Of a stretch of 64,000 nucleotides of DNA, positions 26,050 to 36,443 are shown one piece after another. Within the stretch, counting starts at the first letter, position 1. Each line of letters starts with the position of its first letter. The position numbers and the translations under genes are program-made. Source of the DNA: Terriglobia bacterium (GTDB lineage: Bacteria > Acidobacteriota > Terriglobia > Bryobacterales > Bryobacteraceae); contig JAIQFK010000003.1 of NCBI GenBank assembly GCA_020073305.1, positions 281,360-345,359 of the forward strand. Direction: 5' to 3'. The notes under the pieces were generated by a model. That model was not told where the DNA came from. It did not search any database and was given only the letters and a program-made list of their open reading frames with translations.

Positions 26050-27027
26050 TTAGGCGATGACCAGTTGGCCGCCCTGCGAAGCTTCGAGCGCCATGGCGTG
26101 GTCGAGCGCGCAGATCGCGACTTCGGTCTGCTGGTTAGACGGCGGCTGTGTGGTGATGCGTTGCAGCCAGAGGCCGGGTGCGGTCAGCAGCGCGAGAAAC
26201 GATCCGCGTCGCCTGGCGGCAAACCGGATCAGCTCGTAACTCAAACCCGTAATCACCGGCAACAGTACGATGCGCGACAGCAGCTTCATCCCGAAACCCT
26301 GGAACGGGATCACCGTGTAGACGATCATCGAGATCACCATCACCACCAGCAGAAAACTGGTGCCGCATCGCGGATGAAATGTGGTGAAGGTCTGCGCGTT
26401 GTCCACCGTCACGGGCTTGCCGGATTCGAAATTGAACACCACCTTGTGTTCCGCGCCGTGATATTGAAAAACGCGCCGGATATCTTTGGACCGCGAAATC
26501 AAATAGAGGAAAAGCAGGAAGATGGCGAGCCGGATCAGGCCGTCCACCGCGTTGAAGGCGATGCGGCCGTTCACCTGCGGATACCATTTCCCAAGCGAGG
26601 TGGCCAGGTAGAGCGGGACGAACTTGTAGAGGAAAATGAAAAAGCCGAAGGAGAACAAAAGGTTCAATCCCAGCGCCCACGACGAAATCTCCTTCGGCTT
26701 TTGTTCGGCGCCCTCCGCCTCGAGCGCGGCATTGGCGGAGAAGCGCAGAGCCTTGATGCCCAGCGACATCGCCTGTCCGAGCACGCCCAGCCCCCGAACG
26801 CCGGGGTACTTGAAGATCTTGTACTTTTCGGACATGCGAGGGACCGGCATCTCATTGGTGACTATCTCACCGGTCTGTTTGCGCACGGCAACACAATAGC
26901 TGTGCGGCGCGCGCATCATGACGCCTTCCATGACCGCCTGCCCGCCGACGAGCGTTTCCTCGCCGCTCTCCAGCACGGGCAGCATTTGGATATGGGTGAA
27001 CAAACGGAAAAAGCTACGCAGGGACAC
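26050..27027 (-). CDS. DUF1385 membrane protein (YqhQ-like)
   Basis: The family signature VGGQAVMEGVMMRAP is present near the N-terminus, followed by about four to six hydrophobic segments, the FQYHGAEHKVVFNFE and FHPRCGTSFLLVV motifs, and a charged tail. DUF1385/YqhQ proteins are conserved beside prfA-prmC in many bacteria, but their role is unknown; metal-dependent or sulfur-related functions are only suggestions. GTG at 27027 is chosen because GAGGAG sits just upstream, giving 325 residues; an ATG at 26985 or upstream ATG at 27084 are alternatives. It heads the minus-strand operon. Confidence 0.88.
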   Translation of the reverse strand: MSLRSFFRLFTHIQMLPVLESGEETLVGGQAVMEGVMMRAPHSYCVAVRKQTGEIVTNEMPVPRMSEKYKIFKYPGVRGLGVLGQAMSLGIKALRFSANAALEAEGAEQKPKEISSWALGLNLLFSFGFFIFLYKFVPLYLATSLGKWYPQVNGRIAFNAVDGLIRLAIFLLFLYLISRSKDIRRVFQYHGAEHKVVFNFESGKPVTVDNAQTFTTFHPRCGTSFLLVVMVISMIVYTVIPFQGFGMKLLSRIVLLPVITGLSYELIRFAARRRGSFLALLTAPGLWLQRITTQPPSNQQTEVAICALDHAMALEASQGGQLVIA

Positions 27028-27105
27028 AAAACTCCTCAGATCCTCATTATACGGCGGCTTGGCCCATTTGCGATACATAGTCATAAGTGGTCATAATTGG
27101 ACATA

Positions 27106-27402
27106 ATGAAGACCGAGGTCAAGATCGCAGAGTTAAAAAGTAAGCTGAGCGAGTATCTGCGATCCGTGCGCCGGGGCAACGAAGTCGTGATCAAAGATCG
27201 GGAAATGCCAATTGCACGCATTGTGCCTTACGAGGAACGCCCCCAACGTCCGCGGCTGGCGATCCGGCCGGCCCAGGGTTCTCCCAAGGAAATCGATCGA
27301 ATCCTTGCACACTTGCCGCGGCCCAAGGGGTTCAAACCGGGTGACGCAGACCGCGCGTTGAAGTGGGTGCGCCGGGATCGTTTTGAGAACGGTCCTCTGT
27401 GA
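27106..27402 (+). CDS. vapB: Phd/YefM-family antitoxin (VapB-type)
   Basis: The protein (98 residues from ATG 27106) starts MKTEVKIAELKSKLSEYLRS, and continues VRRGNEVVIKDREMPIARIV, the Phd/YefM DNA-binding fold in which the first helix follows a beta strand. The C-terminal half (from residue 50) is the toxin-neutralising region. Its stop overlaps the toxin start as GTGA, the standard coupled arrangement. It probably represses its own promoter. Confidence 0.88.
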   Translation: MKTEVKIAELKSKLSEYLRSVRRGNEVVIKDREMPIARIVPYEERPQRPRLAIRPAQGSPKEIDRILAHLPRPKGFKPGDADRALKWVRRDRFENGPL

Positions 27403-27818
27403 AGGCGTATATCGACTCATCCGTGGCCGTGCGCAGCCTGCTCCACGAGCCCGGCGCCATTGAGGACTGGTCCCAATGGGACCTGGTCATGGCGAGTGCT
27501 CTGATTCGGGTGGAAACGCTCCGCGCGATTGATCGCCTGCGCGTTATGGGTGCCCTGGAGGGTGCGCAACTCGCTGGCACCATAGAGGCGCTGCGGATGG
27601 TCATGATCCGAATCGAAGAGATCGGGATCGGCGCAGCCGTGCTCGACCGTGCTGCCGCGTCGTTTCCTACGGTCGTCTCAGCCCTGGACGCCATCCACAT
27701 CGCGACCGCGCTGCTCTGGATCGAAGAGCAAGGGGAGCCGCTTCTGTTCGTTACGCACGATGTCCAACAGGCCATTGCCGCTCGCACCTGCGGTCTTGAG
27801 GTCAAGACCGAGCCCTAA
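27399..27818 (+). CDS. vapC: PIN-domain ribonuclease toxin VapC
   Basis: The 139-residue protein has the four conserved acidic residues of PIN nucleases: D6 (YIDSSVAV), E39 (RVETLRAI), D97 (ALDAIHIATAL) and D121 (FVTHDVQQA). VapC toxins cleave tRNA or rRNA when the antitoxin is lost. The start is GTG at 27399 overlapping the antitoxin stop. All active-site residues are present, so the module looks functional. Confidence 0.9.
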   Translation: MKAYIDSSVAVRSLLHEPGAIEDWSQWDLVMASALIRVETLRAIDRLRVMGALEGAQLAGTIEALRMVMIRIEEIGIGAAVLDRAAASFPTVVSALDAIHIATALLWIEEQGEPLLFVTHDVQQAIAARTCGLEVKTEP

Positions 27819-27856
27819 GGTCGCATGCCACTCGGGAGCGAGCGCCGGCCAATCCC

Positions 27857-29766
<1,910 letters not shown>

Positions 29767-29783
29767 CTACGACAATCCAAGAT

Positions 29784-30356
29784 ATGGACCTTCGCGGGTG
29801 GAACGAATGTTACTTTTCGGGGCAGCGGCAGGCTGAGCACTTCGACGCCGGCCCTTCAAAGCTCGTGACGGAAACCGTGCAGCCGTTGCCTGCGGGGACG
29901 GCGCTTGACCTGGCGTGCGGGGCGGGCCGAAATGCGCTCTGGCTTGCGGAACAGGGTTGGAAGGTCACGGCCGTGGATGGAGCGCCGGCTGCGATCGAGA
30001 TCCTCCGGCGCCGCGCCGCCGAGCGGGGAGTCACGGTGGATGCTCGAGTCGCCGATCTCGAGAAAGGGGAATACTCCATCGAACCCTCGGCCTGGAATCT
30101 CATCCTCCTCTGCTATTACCTGCAGCGGGATTTGTTTGAGCCGGCGAAGCGCGGCGTCGTCCAGGGCGGGATCGTGATCGCGATCGTCCATATCACCGAG
30201 CCGGGCGAGGAGCCAACGTACAAACGCGCGAGACCGGGCGAGCTACGGAGCTGGTTCGAAGGCTGGGAAATTCTGCATTACCGCGAGGGCAAGCCGGATG
30301 ATCCGGCGCACCAGCGTGCGGTGGCGGAAATCGTCGCGCGGCGGGGACAAACGTAG
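29784..30356 (+). CDS. Class I SAM-dependent methyltransferase (TehB-like)
   Basis: The 190-residue protein has motif I LDLACGAGRNALWLAEQGW and motif II VTAVDGAPAAIEILRR, and an N-terminal WNECYFSGQRQAEHF resembling TehB/thiopurine-type small methyltransferases. The substrate is unknown; TehB relatives methylate tellurite or other small molecules. It is divergent from metY with about 65 bases between, and convergent with the MFS gene. Confidence 0.82.
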   Translation: MDLRGWNECYFSGQRQAEHFDAGPSKLVTETVQPLPAGTALDLACGAGRNALWLAEQGWKVTAVDGAPAAIEILRRRAAERGVTVDARVADLEKGEYSIEPSAWNLILLCYYLQRDLFEPAKRGVVQGGIVIAIVHITEPGEEPTYKRARPGELRSWFEGWEILHYREGKPDDPAHQRAVAEIVARRGQT

Positions 30357-30361
30357 GCTTC

Positions 30362-31555
30362 TCATGGCGCTTCCGCCCGCCGCCGGAGCAGCGTCGCGCA
30401 GTAAATCGCGGTTCCCGCCGCGCCCAGCGCCGTCGCAACCCAGAAGTTGACGCTCGGTCCGAAACGCCACAGCCACGCACCTAGCAGAGACCCCGCGCTG
30501 ACGAAGGTGTCGCGAATCAGGTAATAAGCGCCAACCGTTCGGCCGCGCATCTCCGGACGCGCGTAGCCCACTATGAGCGCCTTGCGCGGCGAATCGCCAA
30601 ATTCCTTGAGACCGCGAATCACGAACGCCACCACCAGCAGCCCGAAGCTGTGCGCGAACACCAGCGACAGCGGAAACAGCGTGAAGAAGAAAAACGTGGC
30701 GATGACGAACGGCTCTCTGCCATGCTTCTCGGCAAGATAGGCCACCGGCACGTAACAGGCGGAGGCCACGATCATCTCGATGGCCGTAAGTACGCCGACC
30801 TTAGTTGCACTGACGCCCACATCATCCATGGCGTAGATCACTACCCAGGCGTACGGAATCCGCTCGCAGAAGCGAACCAGAATATCGCTGAACAGCAGCC
30901 TGCGCAGCGGCGGATCGAAGCTCTTGACGACGGTCACGAAGCTGCTCGACGCAGGCGCGAAGCCGAACGGGTCGTCCTGAATCTGCCGTTGCACGATTAA
31001 CGCCACCAGCCCCAGGACGATGGAGATGACGAGGCCCGCGCGCACGCCGCCCACCACGCCGTATCGGTCGATCAGCAGGCCGCCGATCACGGGACCGATC
31101 AGGATAGGCAGACGTTTGATGAGGGACTGTATGCCGATCCCCATGGTGTGTTTCGCCGCTGCGAGGTTTGCAGCCACCAGCGAAAACATGGCAGGCAGTG
31201 AGAGGGCGCTCCAGGCAAGGAAGAGAAACGTTCCGCCGATCACCGCTGGCCATCGTGGAACCAGAAGCACCACCAGGTAGCCCATGATCGAAATAGCGGT
31301 GAACGCCACCAACCCGGCGCGGTGCCCCCAACGGTCCACCACGGCCCCGCCTGGATACGCATAGACCGCTCCCAACAGCGTTTTCAAACCGTCGTACAGC
31401 CCGATCACCAGCGCTGCCGCGCCCAGCGATTCCAGATACTTCGGGACGAAGCGCATCCACGTTTCCTCACCGGCGCCAATCGCCACGATCGCGATCAGCA
31501 TCAGGACGAGGTTCCGCTTCAGCCCGAAAAACTCGCGAAGACTGCGCGCGGCCAT
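30362..31555 (-). CDS. MFS transporter
   Basis: The 397-residue protein has about eleven to twelve hydrophobic segments in the two six-helix halves typical of the major facilitator superfamily. The loop motif between helices 2 and 3 reads GGAVVDRWGHRAG, close to the MFS GxxxDRxGRR signature. The first helices (LMLIAIVAIGAGEETWMRF and ALVIGLYDGLKTLLGAVYAY) are clear. The substrate cannot be deduced. It ends 6 bases from the convergent methyltransferase gene. Confidence 0.85.
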   Translation of the reverse strand: MAARSLREFFGLKRNLVLMLIAIVAIGAGEETWMRFVPKYLESLGAAALVIGLYDGLKTLLGAVYAYPGGAVVDRWGHRAGLVAFTAISIMGYLVVLLVPRWPAVIGGTFLFLAWSALSLPAMFSLVAANLAAAKHTMGIGIQSLIKRLPILIGPVIGGLLIDRYGVVGGVRAGLVISIVLGLVALIVQRQIQDDPFGFAPASSSFVTVVKSFDPPLRRLLFSDILVRFCERIPYAWVVIYAMDDVGVSATKVGVLTAIEMIVASACYVPVAYLAEKHGREPFVIATFFFFTLFPLSLVFAHSFGLLVVAFVIRGLKEFGDSPRKALIVGYARPEMRGRTVGAYYLIRDTFVSAGSLLGAWLWRFGPSVNFWVATALGAAGTAIYCATLLRRRAEAP

Positions 31556-31633
31556 TTCTCTAATGGTGCAACGAAATTTCCGTTGCCTGCTCGAATCCTG
31601 AAAATCGGCAAGCCGGCCGCGGCATTTGCCGTG

Positions 31634-31646
31634 CGGTTAATAACCG
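31634..31646. promoter_or_regulatory. Perfect palindrome CGGTTAATAACCG upstream of the TonB receptor
   Basis: CGGTTAATAACCG is a 13-base perfect palindrome in an AT-rich island about 230 bases before the TonB receptor gene. Its half-site CGGTTA is repeated in the inverted repeat at 31713-31743. This is consistent with a two-site operator for a dimeric regulator; the regulator is unknown. The 31556-31876 spacer otherwise holds no open frame. Confidence 0.5.
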
Positions 31647-31712
31647 TCAAAATTGGGGTTGCGCAGCCGCTTCACCCCTCGAAAAGTGCGGTTCGCCACG
31701 TAACAGCTGTAA

Positions 31713-31743
31713 TTAACCGTAAATCATTGGAATTTGCGGTTAA
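31713..31743. promoter_or_regulatory. Inverted repeat operator overlapping the TonB receptor promoter
   Basis: TTAACCGTAAAT (31713-31724) is repeated in inverted form as ATTTGCGGTTAA (31732-31743) with one mismatch. It overlaps a weak -35-like TTGGAA (31727-31732), which is 18 bases from TTATAT (31751-31756). A protein bound here would block that promoter. The same CGGTTA half-site occurs in the palindrome at 31634. Confidence 0.5.
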
Positions 31744-31876
31744 CGAGGCTTTATATTTCAAGTAGAAGTTGCTTTGGGCTTCTTGAGAACCAGGTGAGGC
31801 GTTGTATGCCTCTGGGCCTTCGCCAGCGCTCCCCGTGGTGCTGCCAGAACTGCTTTCGTCCAACAAGGAGGATTAC

Positions 31877-34800
31877 ATGAATCCGAGACTCTCCCGCGCT
31901 GGTCAATCTCCAGAGCGTGACGCCACAATGGCGCACTGCAAGAGAATTTTCGTTATCGCGGCGGCCGCTCTGCTGTTCGCCGTCGCAGCCTGGGGGCAAG
32001 GCGCAACGGGAACCATCACCGGAACCGTAACCGATGCCAGCGGTGCGATCGTAGCTGGCGCCACTGTAGCCGCGACCAACACCGGAACCGGCATTCAGAA
32101 AAAGACCACCACTGGCAGCACCGGACTGTACAGCTTTGTGGAGCTGCCGCCTGGAATGTATACGGTAGCGGCCGACGCCACGGGCTTCAGCAAAACGACA
32201 CTGTCCGCCCAGCGCCTGATCGTGGCCAGCAATCTGCGCCTGGACGTGACGCTCCAGGTAGGCGCGGTCAATGAAAGCGTAACGGTGGATGCGACCGCAC
32301 CCCAAACCAACACGGAAGATGCGCAGTTGGGACGATCCCTCACCGACATTCCTGGGCTGCCGCTTCTGTCCACCAACGGCGGCCGGAATGCGCTGTCGCT
32401 CGTCGGCTTGCAGCCAGGTGTCACCCTGACCCCTGCCACGGCAGCGCAAACCACCGGGGCCGTCATCGGCGATTTCGAAGTGAACGGCCAGCGCTCGCAA
32501 GCCAACAATTTCATTCTCGATGGCGCCGACGCCAACGACCTCGCCATCAACATTCCAGACGCCGTGGATGTCATCTCGCCCAACGCGCTGGGAGAGTTTC
32601 GCGTGGTAACGGGCGCAATGAAAGCAGAGTACGGCCGCAACTCCGGCGCCGTCATCGTATCCACCATCAAGTCGGGCGCGAACGCATTCCACGGCGAAGC
32701 CACGGAGATCTTCCGGAACAAGGTCCTGAATGCCAATAACTTCTTCCAGAATGCATCGTCCAACCCCAGACCGCCGTTCAATCTCAATGATTTCGACGCC
32801 AACGTGGGCGGCCGCATCATCCGGGACAAGACCTTCTTTTTCGCTTCCTACCTTGGCTTCCGTCGTGTCTTCGGCGTGACCAACTCGGGCACCGTTTTCT
32901 CCGATCAGGAGCGGGCCGCCATCCTCGCCGGCGGCGTGCCGACCGCAAAAGCCATTGTGAATATCACGCCGCGTGCTTCCCAGGGGAACGTCTTGTTCAG
33001 CGCGCCCAAGGACAGTCTCAACCGCGATCAGGGACTTTTCAAGGTCGATCACCGGTTCTCCAACGCCAACAATTTCTCGGTTTCGTACTTCACCGAGAGG
33101 TCTACGGACAATGCCCCGTTCTCCTTCCTTGGCCCCACGATTCCGGGCTTCGGCGAACTCGACCTGTTGACGTACCATAACGTTGCGCTGCACGATACCC
33201 ATACCTTCAGCCCCAGTCTCGTCAACGAGGCACTGGCATCGTTCCATCGCCGCGACCAGCCTGGCGTATCCCCGGCGAATCACACCACTCCCGCCAGCCT
33301 GGGATTCACCGGTACGATTCCCGATGACCCCTCGGCCGCCGGCCCGCCCTACATCCTGATCAACAGCATCAACGTCGGCAATACGTATACGGGCCCGCAG
33401 GTGCGGCGCGACAACACCTGGCAATACGCAGACAGCGTCAGTTGGATTCATGGCCGGCATTCCCTGAAATTCGGCGGGGACTATCGCGCTTTCGAGCAGA
33501 ACCAGTTCTTTGATTTCATCAACAACGGTTACGTCTTTTATTCGGGTGATTTCACCAGTGCCGGCGCCATACCGATGATTCCCGGTCTTCAGGGCGATCC
33601 GAACGCCGCCGCCATCAACGACTTTGCCAACGGAGCTGTGATCTTCTACGACCAGGCCAACGCCGCGAAACAAGGTCTCCGCGACAAGTTTTTCAGCGTT
33701 TACGCGCAGGACGACTTCAAGATCGCTCGCAATTTCACCGTGAACATCGGACTGCGTTATGATTACGCCGCTCCGCTCACCGAACTTCACAACCGCGAAA
33801 ACACTTTCCGCGCCGGTGAACAGTCCACGGTCTTTCCCACCGCTCCCGTGGGTTTGGTTTTTCCCGGTGACCACGGTGTGAGCGCGTCCACATACAGCCC
33901 CGACCGGAACAATTTCGGCCCGCGCATCGGGCTCGCCTGGGATCCTACCGGGAAAGGCAAACTGAGCATACGCTCCGGTTTCGGCGTGTTTTATAACGTG
34001 TCGGAGAGCGAGCTGGCTTTGCAGTTCCTGGGTGCGGCTCCCTACGGCGTTCAGGTGATCGCTAACGGGGTCACGGATGTGTCTCGTCCCTACCAGACCT
34101 CCAGCACCCCGCTCGCGCAGAGCCCATTCCCGTTCACGCCCGCCAAACCGGGAGACAAGTTCGATTTCACCAGCGTTGCTCCTATCGGCATGTTCTTCAT
34201 GGACCCCAAGTACGCCACACCTTACGCGTTTCAGTACGATTTCCAGGTGCAATATCAGGTCGCGCGGGACTGGGTGGCGGACGCGGCCTACGTGGGCAGC
34301 CAGGGGCGGAAGCTGGAGAACCGCCGCGATATCAATCCTGGCCTCTTCTCTTCAACCGCCAATACCGCCAACGATGCCAGTCGTGGCATTTACAACCTCA
34401 ACAACTCGCAGGATGCTGCTTATGGCGGAGCTGTATTTGGAAGCCTCGTCGCCCAAATCACCGATGCGAACTCGAACTACAACAGCCTCCAGTTCAGCCT
34501 GGAAAAGCGCACTTCGCATGGATTGACCGTAACGAATGCCTACACGTACTCGCACTGCATCGACGATGCTTCGGGATTGCGGGTGAATTCCAACCCGTTC
34601 AACGCCGGGTATGATCGCGGCAACTGCGATACGGACGTGCGGCATCGCTACGTCGGCAGTGTGATTTATGAGCTTCCGTTCTTCCGCGATCAGCACGGAG
34701 TTCTCGGCCATCTGCTCGGCGGTTTCAACATCGCGAGCGTGGTATCGCTCCAGACTGGCCTGCCCTTTGACATCACCGACAGCGGCGATCGCTCGCTGAC

Positions 34801-35245
34801 CGCGGCCGGTGACGATCGTCCCGATTACATCGGAGGCCAGGTGAAATTCGTGGATCCGCGCTCGAACCAGTTCGGCAAGGCCAATTCGTATTTCGATGGG
34901 ACGGGCGGCGCCACGCCGGACGGCGCCGGCAACCCCTATTTCCGCCGGGTCGGCTCCGGTGGTTCCGCGGCTCAAGGCGCGGGCCGCTACGGCAATCTCG
35001 GCCGCAACGTGTTCCACGGGCCGGGAGTCCTCAACACCGATATGGCCATCTCAAAGCGAACGCGCATCACCGAACACCAGTCGCTCATGTTCCGCGCCGA
35101 GGCGTTCAACTTCTTTAATCACGGGCAGTTTTTCAACCCAGGCAATTCGATCAACCAGGACGATATTGCTTCGCCAACGTTTGGCCAGGTGATCTATGCG
35201 CGCGACCCGCGCCTGATGCAACTCTCGCTGCACTACACGTTTTGA
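31877..35245 (+). CDS. TonB-dependent receptor with carboxypeptidase-regulatory-like N-domain
   Basis: The 1122-residue protein is an outer-membrane TonB-dependent transporter of the acidobacterial type. AAGGAGG lies upstream of ATG 31877; a signal peptide follows at about residues 18-41 (CKRIFVIAAAALLFAVAAWG), with cleavage near GQGA. Residues about 42-125 form a CarboxypepD-regulatory domain (GTITGTVTDASGAIVAGATV). Residues 130-260 form the plug (FEVNGQRSQANNFILDGADA), and the rest a barrel ending LMQLSLHYTF with the terminal Phe needed for BAM insertion. The ligand is unknown; neighbours (carboxylesterase, tannase) suggest plant polymer breakdown products. Paired palindromes upstream suggest tight control. 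Confidence 0.92.
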   Translation: MNPRLSRAGQSPERDATMAHCKRIFVIAAAALLFAVAAWGQGATGTITGTVTDASGAIVAGATVAATNTGTGIQKKTTTGSTGLYSFVELPPGMYTVAADATGFSKTTLSAQRLIVASNLRLDVTLQVGAVNESVTVDATAPQTNTEDAQLGRSLTDIPGLPLLSTNGGRNALSLVGLQPGVTLTPATAAQTTGAVIGDFEVNGQRSQANNFILDGADANDLAINIPDAVDVISPNALGEFRVVTGAMKAEYGRNSGAVIVSTIKSGANAFHGEATEIFRNKVLNANNFFQNASSNPRPPFNLNDFDANVGGRIIRDKTFFFASYLGFRRVFGVTNSGTVFSDQERAAILAGGVPTAKAIVNITPRASQGNVLFSAPKDSLNRDQGLFKVDHRFSNANNFSVSYFTERSTDNAPFSFLGPTIPGFGELDLLTYHNVALHDTHTFSPSLVNEALASFHRRDQPGVSPANHTTPASLGFTGTIPDDPSAAGPPYILINSINVGNTYTGPQVRRDNTWQYADSVSWIHGRHSLKFGGDYRAFEQNQFFDFINNGYVFYSGDFTSAGAIPMIPGLQGDPNAAAINDFANGAVIFYDQANAAKQGLRDKFFSVYAQDDFKIARNFTVNIGLRYDYAAPLTELHNRENTFRAGEQSTVFPTAPVGLVFPGDHGVSASTYSPDRNNFGPRIGLAWDPTGKGKLSIRSGFGVFYNVSESELALQFLGAAPYGVQVIANGVTDVSRPYQTSSTPLAQSPFPFTPAKPGDKFDFTSVAPIGMFFMDPKYATPYAFQYDFQVQYQVARDWVADAAYVGSQGRKLENRRDINPGLFSSTANTANDASRGIYNLNNSQDAAYGGAVFGSLVAQITDANSNYNSLQFSLEKRTSHGLTVTNAYTYSHCIDDASGLRVNSNPFNAGYDRGNCDTDVRHRYVGSVIYELPFFRDQHGVLGHLLGGFNIASVVSLQTGLPFDITDSGDRSLTAAGDDRPDYIGGQVKFVDPRSNQFGKANSYFDGTGGATPDGAGNPYFRRVGSGGSAAQGAGRYGNLGRNVFHGPGVLNTDMAISKRTRITEHQSLMFRAEAFNFFNHGQFFNPGNSINQDDIASPTFGQVIYARDPRLMQLSLHYTF

Positions 35246-35268
35246 GAGGGGTTTCCCGGCGCCAGGGC

Positions 35269-36324
35269 TCAGCGTAGACCGCGACCGCTGACCAGGTAGA
35301 CCGCGAAACTGCCGAGCCAGTGCCCGCCCTCATAGTGCTCGCTCTTGATGCTGTCCAAGCCGGCCTGCTTGAGCATGGCGGCCAGCGCGGTGAGTGGCTC
35401 GCGCCGCGCATCGCCGGGCGGTAGTTTCGACACGATGCCTTCCAGCATCCATGCCCGGCTCAGGTTGAGTCCGGCCAGGTGGTATAGCTTTCCATCGGTA
35501 ACGTCGGGAACACGAGTGGGCTCGAGATCTACGCGCGGCAGAAACGCCGTCAGCCACTGGGCGAAGTCACCCGGCGGGAGAATGCGGCGCACGACGTCGG
35601 CTTCCGCCAGGCACGGAGAGAGGAAGTCTTCGCCCGAAGGCTCGTAGCCGAGCGGGCAGTTCCTGTCTTTCAGGTAGTAATCGCGCGCGCGTGATTCCAC
35701 CAGCCGGCCGAACTCCGTGTTGCCCGTGATGCGCGCGTAGTCGAGCATCAGGCCGATCGCAAAAGCGGTGTTGCTGTGTTCGCCCGCGCGGACCGGATGT
35801 TCGAGTTTCCGAAGCCACGAGGAGGTGCGGCCGGTGACGGCCTCCTCGAGAGGACGAAGCGTTGCGTACCATTCGCGCGCCTCCCGGTCGCCGGATTCCT
35901 TCAGCTCGGCGGCCAGTTGCAGCAGCCAGGCCAGGCCGTAAGGCCGCTCAAAGCTGGTGCGGCCCGCGTCGTTGAGATATTTCACTTCCTGCGCGATGTT
36001 GGCAGGCGTGAAACTCCGTGCCAGTGCGTGACGTGCCCCGCTGGCGAACGGCGCCTGTGGAAACATGCCCATCAGCCGGACCAGCAGCCAGTGCCCGTGG
36101 ACCGAAGAGTGCCAGTCATAGCAGCCGTAGAACGCTGGAGTCAGTTCGCGCGGCGCCTTCACATCGGCGTCGGAATTCAACGAATGCGCGATCTTGTTGG
36201 GATATTCCTTGTGGATGCAGTCGAGCGCCAGCCGGGCGAAGCGCGCCGCCTGGACTTGATCGAACTCGGAATCGGCCATCAGACCTCCACAGACAACAGC
36301 ACCGAGCCACAGCAGCCGGGTCAT
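35269..36324 (-). CDS. DUF2891 family protein, exported
   Basis: The 351-residue product has a short hydrophobic N-terminus (MTRLLWLGAVVCGGLMA) and matches DUF2891: FARLALDCIHKEYPNKIAHS, TPAFYGCYDWHSSVHGHWLL and REWYATLRPLEEA. The helical repeats and conserved WHSSVHGHW resemble alpha/alpha-toroid proteins such as glycan-active enzymes, but no activity is established. It ends convergently with the TonB receptor gene. It may serve the same uptake pathway; that is inference from position. Confidence 0.83.
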   Translation of the reverse strand: MTRLLWLGAVVCGGLMADSEFDQVQAARFARLALDCIHKEYPNKIAHSLNSDADVKAPRELTPAFYGCYDWHSSVHGHWLLVRLMGMFPQAPFASGARHALARSFTPANIAQEVKYLNDAGRTSFERPYGLAWLLQLAAELKESGDREAREWYATLRPLEEAVTGRTSSWLRKLEHPVRAGEHSNTAFAIGLMLDYARITGNTEFGRLVESRARDYYLKDRNCPLGYEPSGEDFLSPCLAEADVVRRILPPGDFAQWLTAFLPRVDLEPTRVPDVTDGKLYHLAGLNLSRAWMLEGIVSKLPPGDARREPLTALAAMLKQAGLDSIKSEHYEGGHWLGSFAVYLVSGRGLR

Positions 36325-36443
36325 GCCTGTATCTTAGCCGAGCGCCGCAGTTCGTTCGTCACGGTGCATTCGTCCATTCCTGCCCAGGCACGCCACGGGC
36401 TATACTAACGGTCCTCACCACTACATCAAGCGAAGGGGGATTC

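Noticed and set aside
25453..27096. 547-codon plus-strand frame across prfA and the DUF1385 gene
   Set aside because: Antisense to two well-supported genes; composition is shadow-like.
31751..34252. 833-codon open frame antisense to the TonB receptor gene
   Set aside because: Its translation matches no family and is low in structure; it is the usual antisense shadow of a high-GC gene with a clear product.
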